A DNA stretch of 64,000 nt from the NCBI GenBank assembly GCA_963681505.1, contig OY811985.1, positions 4,857,183 to 4,921,182 on the forward strand, read 5' to 3'. Origin of the DNA: Eunapius fragilis (Eukaryota; Porifera; Demospongiae; Spongillida; Spongillidae). Position 1 is the first letter of the stretch; each line of letters opens with the position of its first letter. The translations under genes were made by a program, and so were the position numbers. Positions 44,601-64,000 of this stretch are shown piece by piece. Under the pieces are notes generated by a model, which was not told the DNA's origin, did no database searches, and saw only the letters and a program-made list of their open reading frames with translations.

Positions 44601-47381
44601 TTAAGGACAGTTCTGGATGCCTTGCATGTGACAGGTGTGTATTGGCATGTTTTCTACGCCATTATCTATTAACTATTGACATGATATTGCCTAACACAGC
44701 ACACATATTCCAAAATGTCTTACCGTCCTGAGCTGTGGTGACATTGACAGGGTAGCTGGAGCCATCCATGTTTGTCCTGGCAGCCACAGTAATAAAATAC
44801 ATGGTGTATGGCCTCAGCGCAGTCAGGCTGACATTTGTGTTGGTGACACTGATGATGCTCCAAGGAGCACTGTTACCAGGTGTATAGCTGACTGTGTATC
44901 CCCTCAGTATCCCATTCAACCGAAGTGGCGGCTGCCATTTAGCAAAAATAGAAGTGGATGTGATATTGTATACTGTCACATTTATGGGTGCAGATGGTGC
45001 TGCAAAATGAGGAAACAACAGTTTTATTGTGCACTGAATAAAGAGCAAAACGTATATGCGAGTTTAACTAGAGCAACACAATAAAAGGTCTCAGAAATGC
45101 AGAAACCTCTTCCTTTATTTTTTTATAAGGCTATCGAAAATGATCCTATTCGTAAATCAACTGCTGTCTACAATTCAGCTGACTTGAGATCAAAAAACTA
45201 ATAACTAAATGGAACGTGACATTACTAAACCATGGATACCTGCTTCTCCGGTTTGCTTAGTGACAAGAGCTGAAGGGCTTCCCTGCCCCACTGAAGTATT
45301 AGCAGTCACATAACAACTATATTGTGTGTATGGGCTGAGTCCACTCAGTGTAGCAGCCAGTGTTGTCCCATTCACTACAGATCTAATGGTGGGCACATTT
45401 GGTCCAATCATTTGCTCTGGATATGATTGATTAGCAGAAGTGTTGCAGTACACAGAGTAACCAGTGATGATACCATTCCTAGGTATGGGTAAAGACCAAC
45501 TAGCAGACAGCTGAGATGGTGAACCAGCAACAGGAGACAGAGAGAAGTTCTGAGGTGATGATGGAACTGAAAATAGATATTAATAGTGATGTTATACTAA
45601 AAGCAGATGTCAGGATAGCATGTTTAATACATTTTGGATTTAAGCAATGGCATAACAGTCTAACAGGTTACCTGATTGAGCAGTAGATATCATGAATACA
45701 GCTGATGGATTTCCTTCTCCCACTGATGTATTAGCAGTCACATAACAACTATATTGTGTGTATGGGCTGAGTCCACTCAGTGTAGCAGCCAGTGTTGTCC
45801 CATTCACTACAGATCTAATGGTGGGCACATTTGATCCAATCATTTGCTCTGGATATGATTGATTAGCAGAAATGTTGCAGTACACAGAGTAACCAGTGAT
45901 GATACCATTCCTAGGTATGGGTACAGACCAACTAGCAGACAGCTGAGATGGTGAACCAGCAACAGGAGACAGAGAGAAGTTCTGAGATGACGATGAAGCT
46001 GTAGAGAATAGAAATGTATATTGTAGCACACAATGCAAATCTATGAGCCCATATTTAAACATGTCGTGCAATGGTGTGTAGCATTATCCAACTTACTCAC
46101 TATGGCTACACATGTCATTTTATTTATTAATAGATCCTGGAATGGGTTGATGACTTACTTGATTGGCCAGTTCTTGCAGTAAGTAATAATGAAGGGCTTC
46201 CCTGTCCCACTGATGTATTAGCAGTCACATAACAACTATATTGTGTGTATGGGCTGAGTCCATTCAGTGTAGCAGCCAGTGTTGTCCCATTCACTACAGA
46301 TCTAATGGTGGGCACATTTGATCCAATCATTTGCTCTGGATATGATTGATTAGCAGAAATGTTGCAGTACACAGAGTAACCAGTGATGATACCATTCCTA
46401 GGTATGGGTACAGACCAACTAGCAGACAGCTGAGATGGTGAACCAGCAACAGGAGACAGAGCGAAGTTCTGAGGTGATGATGGAACTGTAGAGTAGAAAT
46501 GTTCTGTATATAGCGCACAAATGCAAATCTATGAACCCATATTTAAACATGTCATGCAATGTGTAGCATTATCCAACTTACTCACTATGGCTACACATGT
46601 CATTTTATTTATTAATAGATCCTGGAATGGGTTGATGACTTACTTGATTGGCCAGTTCTTGCAGCAAATAATAATGAAGGGCTTCCCTGTCCCACTGATG
46701 TATTAGCAGTCACATAACAACTATATTGTGTGTATGGGCTGAGTCCATTCAGTGTAGCAGCCAGTGTTGTCCTATTCACTACAGATCTAATGGTGGGCAC
46801 ATTTGGTCCAATCATTTGCTCTGGATATGATTGATTAGCAGAAGTGTTGCAGTACACAGAGTAACCAGTGATGATACCAGTTGTACTATTTGATGCACAC
46901 CAAGTAGCAGTCAGTTGTGTTGGTGAACCAGAAATTTGTGACACAGTAAAGTTACAAGGTGCAGACGGAACTGTTTGAGACATAAAAATAAAAAGATGCA
47001 TGAAGAACATGCATATTTTCCATGCATGTACAAAGTCATGGAGTTTCTTTTACACATGCCGCTAGAGAAGGGCCACTTATTATGCAATGTATACATTACT
47101 ATGTTCGTATCTTGATAGTCAACAGTTATTACGTATACTATGCAGCCTTGTCCATCATAGAAAGTTTACCATCTATCCTACACTGTACCTGATTGGGCTT
47201 CAGTCTCAATAATGAAATCTGGAACAAAAATAAAGATAAATGCACTCTAAATCTACACAGCCATGATAATACCAGCCACTATATTCAATTAATCCCATAC
47301 ACCACCTTTTAGTCCAAGTTTCATGGCCAGCAATTGCGGACATGAATTATTTGAATTCCGTAATACACGTAATAAAATCAT
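38517..47381 (-). CDS. FN3-repeat transmembrane receptor, gene C (7 FN3)
   Basis: Exons 5' to 3': candidate start 47306-47381; 30-nt exon 47189-47218; FN3 46644-46970, 46159-46485, 45672-45998, 45240-45566 (327 nt each); FN3 44724-44999, 42600-42863, 41701-41997; transmembrane 39427-39574; tail 39267-39362, 38962-39066, 38678-38878, 38517-38607 (TGA). Phases fit and the model totals 2892 nt (963 aa). From 45566 downward it is nearly identical to gene B, so it arose by a recent block duplication. The first FN3 (46644-46970) has its own first half (PSAPCNFTVSQISGSPTQLT). The start exon is speculative. Confidence 0.7.
38678..39362 (-). CDS. Gene C tail exons (three)
   Basis: Exons 39267-39362, 38962-39066 and 38678-38878 are the same lengths (96, 105, 201 nt) and phases as in gene B. 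The tyrosine repeats are kept. One visible change is SHSENN for SHSKNN in the repeat exon. Confidence 0.7.
39427..39574 (-). CDS. Gene C transmembrane exon
   Basis: A 148-nt exon, near-identical to gene B 25280-25427. The juxtamembrane region reads TKRQLK where B has TKKHLK. Confidence 0.75.
40070..40301. mobile_element. Miniature element, family 2 (intronic copy, gene C)
   Basis: Copy of 25955-26191 with the left inverted end partly deleted (GGGAC joined directly to CCCTTCTGG). Confidence 0.5.
41701..41997 (-). CDS. Gene C membrane-proximal FN3 exon
   Basis: A 297-nt phase 1-1 exon, near-identical to 27694-27990 (one visible Thr to Ala change in TTAVQVSW). Confidence 0.75.
42600..42863 (-). 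CDS. Gene C second membrane-proximal FN3 exon
   Basis: A 264-nt phase 1-1 exon, near-identical to 28610-28873. Confidence 0.75.
43696..44539. mobile_element. 844-bp TA-flanked DNA element (Tc1/mariner-like, non-autonomous)
   Basis: Inverted ends of about 34 bp: left CAGGGTGTTTGCGAAAG..., right (inverse) CAGGGTCTTTGCAAAAG..., both continuing to CGCAACGCTTTAAAA, with three mismatches. TA on both sides (43694-43695, 44540-44541). It sits in a gene C intron. The paralogous gene B intron (about 29711) has the empty site, so it inserted after the B/C duplication. It is AT-rich and no transposase is seen. Confidence 0.85.
44724..44999 (-). CDS. Gene C third membrane-proximal FN3 exon
   Basis: A 276-nt phase 1-1 exon, counterpart of 29909-30184. 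LNGILRGY for LNGILRRY and TVAARTNMDG for IVSARTNVDG are visible changes. Confidence 0.75.
45240..46970 (-). repeat. Array of 4 FN3 exons, gene C
   Basis: 327-nt exons 45240-45566, 45672-45998, 46159-46485 and 46644-46970. The first three start in the repeat consensus. The 5'-most one has a divergent first half and the standard second half. The two upstream units end in GQSS at CAATCAA/GTAAGT donors, while the others end at CAG/GTAAC or GCAG/GTATCC. Each unit keeps the Cys pair. Confidence 0.85.
47189..47218 (-). CDS. Gene C 30-nt linker exon
   Basis: A TTCCAG acceptor and an AATCAG/GTACAG donor enclose a phase 1-1 micro-exon coding FIIETEAQS. The last residues resemble the end of an FN3 repeat (TAQS). 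It fits the frame of the next FN3 exon. Confidence 0.45.
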
Positions 47382-47816
47382 TGTACAGGAAGTCTATGGG
47401 TAATTTCTATCAATCGCGCACAGTTTAGTACCACAGACTTGTAGTAAAGTTTATAAACCCTACTACGATACAGGGACAAATAACACATTGTTTGTATATC
47501 TTCTGTTCTGTAAAAATTTGCCCCCATCAATTTCAAAACCGGGTTTTGTTTTACTGCATACATTTAATGGCTGGCATACTTTTGATCACTTTTTTCCCTT
47601 TCCTATTTTACCGCGTGACGATCTATTGCAGATTATAAAGTGGATTCTGAAGACAAAGTTATTTGCATATTTATATGTTCAAATAGCATATCTACCCCAT
47701 GTGCACGTCTATTTCTAGATTCAAGTATGTGAATTGTAGTACCCCGTTCAAGCCATAAATTATTAAAATTGATTTAAACGTCATAACGTTGCCCACTACC
47801 CGGCCAACTCTGAGAC
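47219..47816. other. Candidate divergent promoter region
   Basis: It lies between the 5' end of gene C (-) and the candidate exons at 47817 (+). It contains the speculative gene C start exon 47306-47381 (MILLRVLRNSNNSC..., donor AAAG/GTGGTG). No clear TATA box or CpG-rich block. Confidence 0.3.
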
Positions 47817-48458
47817 ATGGCAGCATACATGCACGACCCCGGTCGTGTGTCCGTGGAGTGTGTTGAAACGATGTTTCCTAGCTTGGTACGTTTTGTTACG
47901 ATAAGCTATAATATTAGTTAAAACTCAGCAACAGCCATCACCAAACAGCGAGACTAGGTTTTTTTTACGCAAAGTATAGGGTATACGTTATAACTGAAAG
48001 CTATGCTGCCTTCTCTGTAAAGATCACGCGCGTGCGTAGGATTTTGATCGAAACACGAAGTGTGCAAGCAACTTCCCACCGCACGTACGATCCATATGAA
48101 TAGGGAAGTCCTAGCTGCTAGAACGCCACAGTGCACCACACGCATCAACGCATAATTCCCACAAACGCGAAATGTAAGGCAACTCTTGTGCGATCGCGTG
48201 TCATAGGTTGTGCCTTCATAGTTGTACCACAATATCTCAGCGAAGAGACGCGCTTGTTTATGTGCCGATCGCGAGTCGATGGTGCATGGTTTCCTTCTCA
48301 GCACATACAACTCGCTGCCCGGTGGTGGAGTCACCAAGATTACATTATATTTATGGTACAGCACGCCACCATTAATTAGTTGCTGATGCAGGAGCTGGAG
48401 TACCGTCTCGAAATAGAGACGGTTATTCCGTATTACTACCAGTTCTTTACTTCGGCTG
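47817..48458 (+). CDS. Two candidate exons of an unrecognised gene
   Basis: Exon 1, 47817-47885: ATG in context GAGACATGG, 23 codons (MAAYMHDPGRVSVECVETMF...), donor TTG/GTACGT, phase 0. Exon 2, 48392-48458: acceptor GATGCAG, 22 codons (ELEYRLEIETVIPYYYQFF...) and donor GGCTG/GTGAGT, phase 1. Phases join cleanly. The family is not recognised and no later exon was found with confidence before 51 kb. Confidence 0.35.
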
Positions 48459-51132
48459 GTGAGTATTACTTGTGATGGACACGCGTTCAGGAATTGATTC
48501 TCTGGCCGCGGCTAGACCATGCTGTGAATAAGGTCTATAAGTTGTCTGTACTTATGACCTATATGTATTGTCTTTCTTGTTACTCCTGTACTATATATTG
48601 TTTTGAATGAGCATGATGTTGCCTGCAGGAGATCATAATGTTTGCCTTCAAACATCCACTGGCCTATGAATGTGATAAAATGGTGCATTCCAACAGATAA
48701 TCATGTACATGTAGCGGGCTTTTCCACTGTACTTTTCAATTTTGTGAACCTGATGTTATAGCAACCAGTTATCTCAGGGTTTTACATGTAGCTGTTCATA
48801 TGTGTGCACGATATGACGCTTTCCTAAATTTGTTTTGTATATTTATCATAAATGTGCATCTCCTTGTAATCACACACGTTACACAACTGCTATGGACTTC
48901 CTTCCTATTTTCAACGCATCATATACTACACATTTGCTGTATGGTAAAATGTATATTGTGGGATCTTGCTTTAACTTCGTGTTTTTATCCCCGAATCCCT
49001 CGTTTATTAAGACCCACTATGGATTTTTGCTGATATGACCAAATTGCACCAGCACATTAAAAACGATACAGATGGGGAAATAATAGCAACAGAAATTTCT
49101 CCACGCGCTGTTTGATAGCTTCGAACGCTTTGGGCCCTTACGTACTCGAACGAAACGGTAAAACACCACTACCATTCTCATTCCCGCCGGATGTATATCG
49201 CGTAGCGATCCCTCGTGTTAAAATACTCAATCGGTTATCATAATTAGTTCCACTATTGTGTCGCGTGAGAAATGCACGAAATGACTTGGTATCTGGGAAC
49301 TAATAAAACGCTCAACTAAATTTGCGCATGGCATGTAGGATATAGTGTTTCGGCAACAACAAAAACATGTCAGGACCTGTTGTTATTATACACTAGCCTG
49401 GCACGCAGAAATTTTAATTTGCGCACTTGCGCTGCATCAATCCACATAAGCGTGGGCGTACGGTAGCTGTATCGTTTTTATTTTTAGCAGAACGGAGGTT
49501 TGGCACAATGTATCGTACTATTTTAATGTTCTCGAGAGCAGAAGTCTCGTGAGCAGACGACACATCAATGTTTAAAAGATGACGCGAGATATTACATAAT
49601 GACATACGTTTATGAATATAATTAATTATGCTTGGTTGTAGTTAATTTATTTCTCTTGATTTTAGTTAATGGATGCTTAATGTTCTTTTCGCGATACACG
49701 TATATCATCATCAGACCGATTTTAGCGAATATTGAATGTGTTTGGAATTCAATTTGATAAAATTAGTTTTAGTTAATTGATTCGAATTAATAATTTCTTG
49801 TCTTGAAACATGATAAATCATTTTAAAATGTGATAAATTTATTGGTGAAATCAGAATTCTCAAATCTCTATCACAACTTTACATATTCACTCATGTCCTC
49901 CATTTCTGGCCATTTTTGATAACTTGTCTCAATGCAAACCAAAAATTCCTGCATCATGTATTTCTAATCATCTTAGAGAAAACAGCATGTCATGAGGCTA
50001 AATTTAGGTCTGGAGGAGGCGATCCCCCTCTGCTTCCTGTTCCCTCAACCTCCCTCCTCTAAGTTTATGCGCCTATATCCGGCATTGATACGTGAGACCC
50101 CCATGGGGATTTGACGCGTGAATACCATTACCGGACACCATTGTCGGAGTGTTATTTGACCTACACGTACGCGTGGGAAACTCGTGTTTGACCACCGGGC
50201 TATCTCCTAACGCCGCCCCCTCCCCCCCACGGGGGGTTTCACGTAACAATTATAGGCGCGTTACTTCGATTCTAGCAGAGATAATATATTATCTCTGCTT
50301 CTAAGAAGAGTTTTCTTGCTTTACCCATGAGACGTTATCTATCCCATAAAGCTAAATGCCAACGCAAGGGTGATATAAATATTCTAAGTATTTGACACTG
50401 CCCACCATATAACGATCCTAGATCATGTATGGTACGATATGTATTATCGAACCATAACAGGGTTTAATTAATAATTATCCATGGATAAGTGAGTGAGACA
50501 TACTTAGTGAGCTCGGTGCGAGGTTATAACTTCTACTCCGAACCTCGCGCCATATCGTTATCGCGCGCGCGCATGTATTAATCATGTACATGAGCATGTA
50601 TAGTATAAACAATTACGAGCGCTTTGCGTACACAGGGCCCACGTATACATGCAATTGCCCACCGTCCACGTAGAAAACTCACAATTTAAGATGAGTATGT
50701 TCACAGCTAGAAGTAGTGCCTGCAAATGAGTTACACACCAATACAATAATTACAGGTTTAAAAATAAATAAATAAATAAATAAAAACACGCCGTTATTTC
50801 GACGAATATACACTCAGGGACTTGGCTAGAATTCTTACCTGCCGTCTCATCTTCGTTCCGACCTCAGTCGCTTGCTTTAGAGAAACGGCTATGCTATTAT
50901 CACACGACTACGTTGGATATGCTAAACGATTCGTGGCATGCAACTCAAATGTTACATAGTGCATGGGTGCATAACCATATTCGTCATTACGACATAGGCT
51001 GCATATTCTAACTATGCATGAGCCTAATACAGTATATAACTTTGAAGTTAGCGGTCTGACGGTCAATAGGTCAAAGTGAATGTATTACTAACTGAAGATT
51101 GCAAAGGACATAACAAGACACATGTGCACACA

Positions 51133-51175
<43 letters not shown>

Positions 51176-51506
51176 GAAGTAAACTGGTGCTTATTTTTAA
51201 CCCCACTTCTGCCTCTTTGGTGCATACATCCCCACCCACCACACCACACCCTCATCTTCATTGCACCTCATAGCTCCTGACCACTACGACGGCCATTCTA
51301 TTAGTAAAGTTGCCTCAAAAATGGGTAACACATTCTTGATTTGGTTTAGTTCATGAAACCATAGATATTTACTTTAATATCTATGATGAGACACACAAAT
51401 GCAATATGGACATCTTGTAAGACGAACCATATGCCATCAAACCACACAAATACAAACACACACATACACACACTGTTCCACATCTCACACCCAAGACTCC
51501 AATCGC
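48459..51506. other. Interval without a supported gene
   Basis: It may hold later exons of the plus-strand candidate, but none is convincing. It contains an (AAAT)n run at about 50763-50784, a (CA)n tract at 51127-51172, a short palindrome AGAGATAATATATTATCTCT near 50277, and a minus-strand MRRQ/GTAAGA start-like segment near 50840. Confidence 0.4.
51373..51378 (-). promoter_or_regulatory. Candidate polyadenylation signal of golgin gene
   Basis: ATTAAA on the minus strand about 130 nt past the golgin stop. Confidence 0.3.
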
Positions 51507-61424
<9,918 letters not shown>

Positions 61425-61435
61425 CTTAGGGAGAG

Positions 61436-61625
61436 GAATTGGAGGAGGAGGAGGAAGAGGAGGGGGGGAGGGAGGATGGGAGGGAAGAAGAGGAGGGGAT
61501 GGAGAGGAGAGGAAAGGAGGACAGATAGGGGAGGAGGGAGGAAGGAAGAGAGAGGAAAGGAGGGAGGAGAGGTGGAAAGGAGAGAAAGGGTTAATGGGGG
61601 AGGAGGGAGGGGAGGGAAGGCAGGG
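61436..61625. repeat. 190-bp polypurine (plus) / polypyrimidine (minus) tract
   Basis: Almost only A and G on the plus strand. It directly precedes the golgin 3' splice site in minus sense and so serves as an extreme polypyrimidine tract. Confidence 0.9.
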
Positions 61626-62800
61626 CAAGTAAGGGCAATCTGAGTGAAAAAGTCATCACTAGATTATAATAAAACTTTGAAGGCAAACGTTTATTACCAG
61701 CCTCTTGTGTGTGCTGATGCAGTACTTAGTCTTATAATTAATGCCACATTACTGAAACAATATCTCCGAAGTACCCTTCCCCTCTCTCGGGGGGGGAAGG
61801 GGGGGGGGGGGGGGGGGGAGTAGGGAGGAGCAGATCATTTAGCCTTCCCCAGATACATACCAGAGCCACCTACACAGATCGACCACACTGAATGACAAAT
61901 AGCCTGGGTTGGTGGGTCACAGATCGACCACACTGAATGGACAAATAACCTGGGTTGGTGGGGCAAACCATACTAAGCCCACTGCTAGTGCCGCCTTGAA
62001 TCATTCCGTCAGTATCTTATTCATTAATGAAGACCCCATTACCGTTCCTGGGTGTTGTTGCCCAGCGACATCTATCACGTGATCCAACCTTTGTTGGACT
62101 AGTTGAAGGCCAGCTGTAAGGGTACTCCACATGTTGCTTTGTTAAACATTGACGGAGCTCACGAGTTCTGAAACCACATGCACATAGAGTGAGTGAGGTA
62201 AAGAGTATGGAACGCAAGTTCATTGGCCACAAAAGCGCGATGACACAAGCACAAACTAACATACACGCGCCAACAACACTCATACACAAGCAGACAAACT
62301 GAAACGCGAGTGAATCTACTCGCAAGGTATACATAGTGATACACAACTACGCCACGTAGACATCCTTACCCGTGATGTATATATTTAACCCCGCCTTAAT
62401 GGTCTGGGGACCTAGATTTTGTTAAATTGCTATATCTATTATTTTTAAATTAATATCGACGTACCGCACCATTTCTAGTCTGTATGCGTATTTAGGTACC
62501 CTCACTTGGGCTGACAGATTCGTTGGGTTGCAAGGTGGTTGGGAAGCCGGTGGCGTAAGGGCTTAAATACGTGCCTTTCAAATACATGTTTGTTTTTTTT
62601 TGTTTTTTTTTTGGAAGCAGAAGTTAAGTTCGGCTGAGGCGCGTCATAAAAGCGTCTGCGTATAGGGATACTCAGTCGTACCCACTTAATTCCGTGTCAG
62701 GCATTAAGTTTATAGACAGGGTGGAATTATTTGGAATCATTGTTTGATATGATAGGCTCAACCTGGTTTCTTGTCAGAGCAAATGCAAGGGCACTGCTAC
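61626..62800. other. Interval upstream of golgin exons
   Basis: It contains a G-run at about 61800-61819 and a 44-bp tandem doublet (AGATCGACCACACTGAATG core) at about 61874-61963. A possible minus-strand exon lies near 61985-62158 (acceptor TGGTTTCAG, product TRELRQCLTKQHVEYPYSW). The missing golgin start may be here, but no ATG exon with a fitting donor is convincing. Confidence 0.35.
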
Positions 62801-63138
62801 TAGTCGGGCGGGCCCTACCACCGCGTTTGGTCGGGTGGTAGGGCGTCACGCCTATACCAAGATTTGTGCTGCTGCAATGGGCATTGCAGCTCCAATCGAA
62901 TTGCAGCGTTCAAGTGGGTTCATTATCACCCAATTGGCGGTTGATGTGAGATAGCCCTACATGTATGGCTTGTGGCCGCTTCTGCCATTTTAGTACGGTG
63001 GTGGTAAACCACATAAGTGTGTATATTATAATATAATGATATTCACAGCATATACTACATAACTGTTCTGCACAAATCTTGGTATAAACTTGACGCCCTA
63101 CCACCCGACCAAACGCGGTGGTAGGGCCCGCCCGACTA
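62801..63138. mobile_element. 338-bp miniature element with 47-bp perfect inverted ends
   Basis: The ends start TAGTCGGGCGGGCCCTACCA and are identical for 47 bp, then similar to about 69 bp. Flanks carry a perfect 9-bp duplication CACTGCTAC (62792-62800, 63139-63147). Long inverted ends and a 9-bp duplication suggest a Mutator-like (MULE) miniature element. The ends contain a palindromic GGTGGTAGGGC/GCCCTACCACC. Confidence 0.85.
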
Positions 63139-63167
63139 CACTGCTACCTCGTTTTTTATTATAATTA

Positions 63168-63957
63168 TTATATAATTATATTTTTTGGCAGTGATCTGCG
63201 AATACTATATAATTGACAAGGAGGCGGGACATGCACTAAAGCTAACAAACGGCTTATGCAGTTTACCCCACCTAATAATATGTTTCCGGAAACATAATAA
63301 TCATGTACACGTATATATGAACAAAACACCAAACACAAACATAAGAAGTTAGAGGGTAAGAGCTCTCTTGCCAGGATGGCTCTGGCAATGAACCGGATCA
63401 GGGCATTATTCAATCGCCCATAGATCTCAGCCACCACTGATGACTTGGGGGAAGACTGGTGAATTGCCAGGTGAGATGCCAGCCTTGAAATGGTATCATG
63501 GGCCTCTTTGCCCCAATTTCCATACGTCTCAACTGCCAATAGAATGCAGGACCAACCTAACTCCTGGCATTTGGGTCCATTGGAGTGTAGCTTATGGGCC
63601 TCTGCTGCAAGGGCTGCCACCCCAGCTTGGTGAGATGACTCACCTAAGATGGCTGGGCAGAGGAGTGATGTGATGGTGATGTCCAGTGCAGCAGGTTTGC
63701 CTCTGTCCCATCCGGCAATAAGAATGTCTGCTGGTCTAGTATGATCAAGGTCTCTAGTGAGGCCATGGCTTCTCTCTACACTAACGTTCAGGTGGGCACG
63801 ACGACAGAGGTCGAAGATCTCATCCCGCAAGCGATTGTGGCATATGACAACATCTCCCCCCATGCCTGCAGGTCACAGCATGATGACCAAGAGGATCTAG
63901 GGTAGTATCGGGGCAGAATGGGCACATGGATCGACCTGAAGTGTCCAGTCCCGGTCA
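63168..63957 (-). pseudogene. Non-LTR retroelement C-terminal zinc finger plus nuclease-like domain, degenerate
   Basis: Minus strand: CPFC ... HHAVTC (CxxC-x-H-x4-C) followed, after an extra G in a G6 run (63851-63856), by GDVVICHNRLRDEIFDLCRR, then RPADILIAGWDRGKPAALDI and GWSCILLAVETYGNWGKEA. The zinc motif plus RPAD...(A)LDI resembles the CCHC finger and restriction-like endonuclease (PD-x-D/E-x-K type) at the C-terminus of R2-type elements. An in-frame TGA lies at 63955-63957. Past about 63350 the frame is probably junk. Confidence 0.7.
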
Positions 63958-64000
63958 CCACTTCATGTCCACTCGTTGTTATAATTATTAATGCAATTAT

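Larger units (their letters stand above)
36527..45600. repeat. Segmental duplication, block 2 (gene C 3' half and flank)
   Basis: Partner of 22430-30850. It differs by the 844-bp insertion at 43696-44539, small indels, and G-run lengths. Confidence 0.9.

Noticed and set aside
61985-62158. Minus-strand exon-like frame TRELRQCLTKQHVEYPYSW
   Set aside because: Has an acceptor, but its phase and product do not connect to the golgin and no family is recognised; kept only as a note.
62540-62640. tRNA-like word TGGCGTAAGGG followed by GTTCGGCTG
   Set aside because: Resembles A and B boxes of a tRNA-derived SINE, but the B box is poor and no cloverleaf could be drawn.

Overview
The window looks like nuclear DNA of an early-branching animal, most likely a demosponge. 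This is inference. It rests on a metazoan-type RPL10A terminal exon, long multi-exon receptors made of fibronectin type III (FN3) domains, a tail-anchored golgin, many small DNA transposons, and a retroelement nuclease-like domain of a kind I associate with sponge gene sets. No bacterial features, CRISPR arrays, rRNA or convincing tRNA genes were seen.

Layout. (1) 186-356 (+): last coding exon of ribosomal protein L10a. (2) 3.76-47.4 kb (-): three tandem paralogous FN3 receptor genes, here called A (3762-14380), B (24370-35128) and C (38517-47381). Each has extracellular FN3 exons, one transmembrane exon and small cytoplasmic exons. A carries 18 near-identical 327-bp FN3 exons, B nine and C four. 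All extracellular exons start and end in phase 1; all internal cytoplasmic exons are phase 2. Model B closes completely: 19 exons, 4827 nt, 1608 aa. (3) B and C come from a duplication of about 14-kb spacing (about 22.43-30.85 kb against 36.53-45.6 kb). It carried along the same truncated Gypsy-like retroelement and the same miniature transposons. A and B also share their 5' ends. (4) The spacers hold a Helitron-like element, two hAT-type elements, TA-inserting miniature elements, and two candidate C2-C2 zinc-binding reading frames, one split by a hAT copy. (5) 47817-48458 (+): two candidate exons of an unrecognised gene. (6) 51507-61424 (-): at least 12 exons of a giantin-like golgin (1299 aa visible) ending in a hydrophobic tail anchor. 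Its introns hold two minisatellites, CA repeats and a retroelement relic. (7) 62-64 kb: a miniature transposon with 47-bp perfect ends and 9-bp target duplications, and a second degenerate copy of the retroelement nuclease-like domain.

Biology. A, B and C would give cell-surface rods of roughly 7 to 21 FN3 domains, with about five N-glycosylation sequons and one conserved cysteine pair per repeat. B and C share a tyrosine-rich tail ending in an ITAM-like motif; A has a different tail. Variable-length, rapidly homogenising ectodomains on exchangeable tails suggest a recognition or adhesion receptor family. That role is an inference from architecture, not shown by the sequence.
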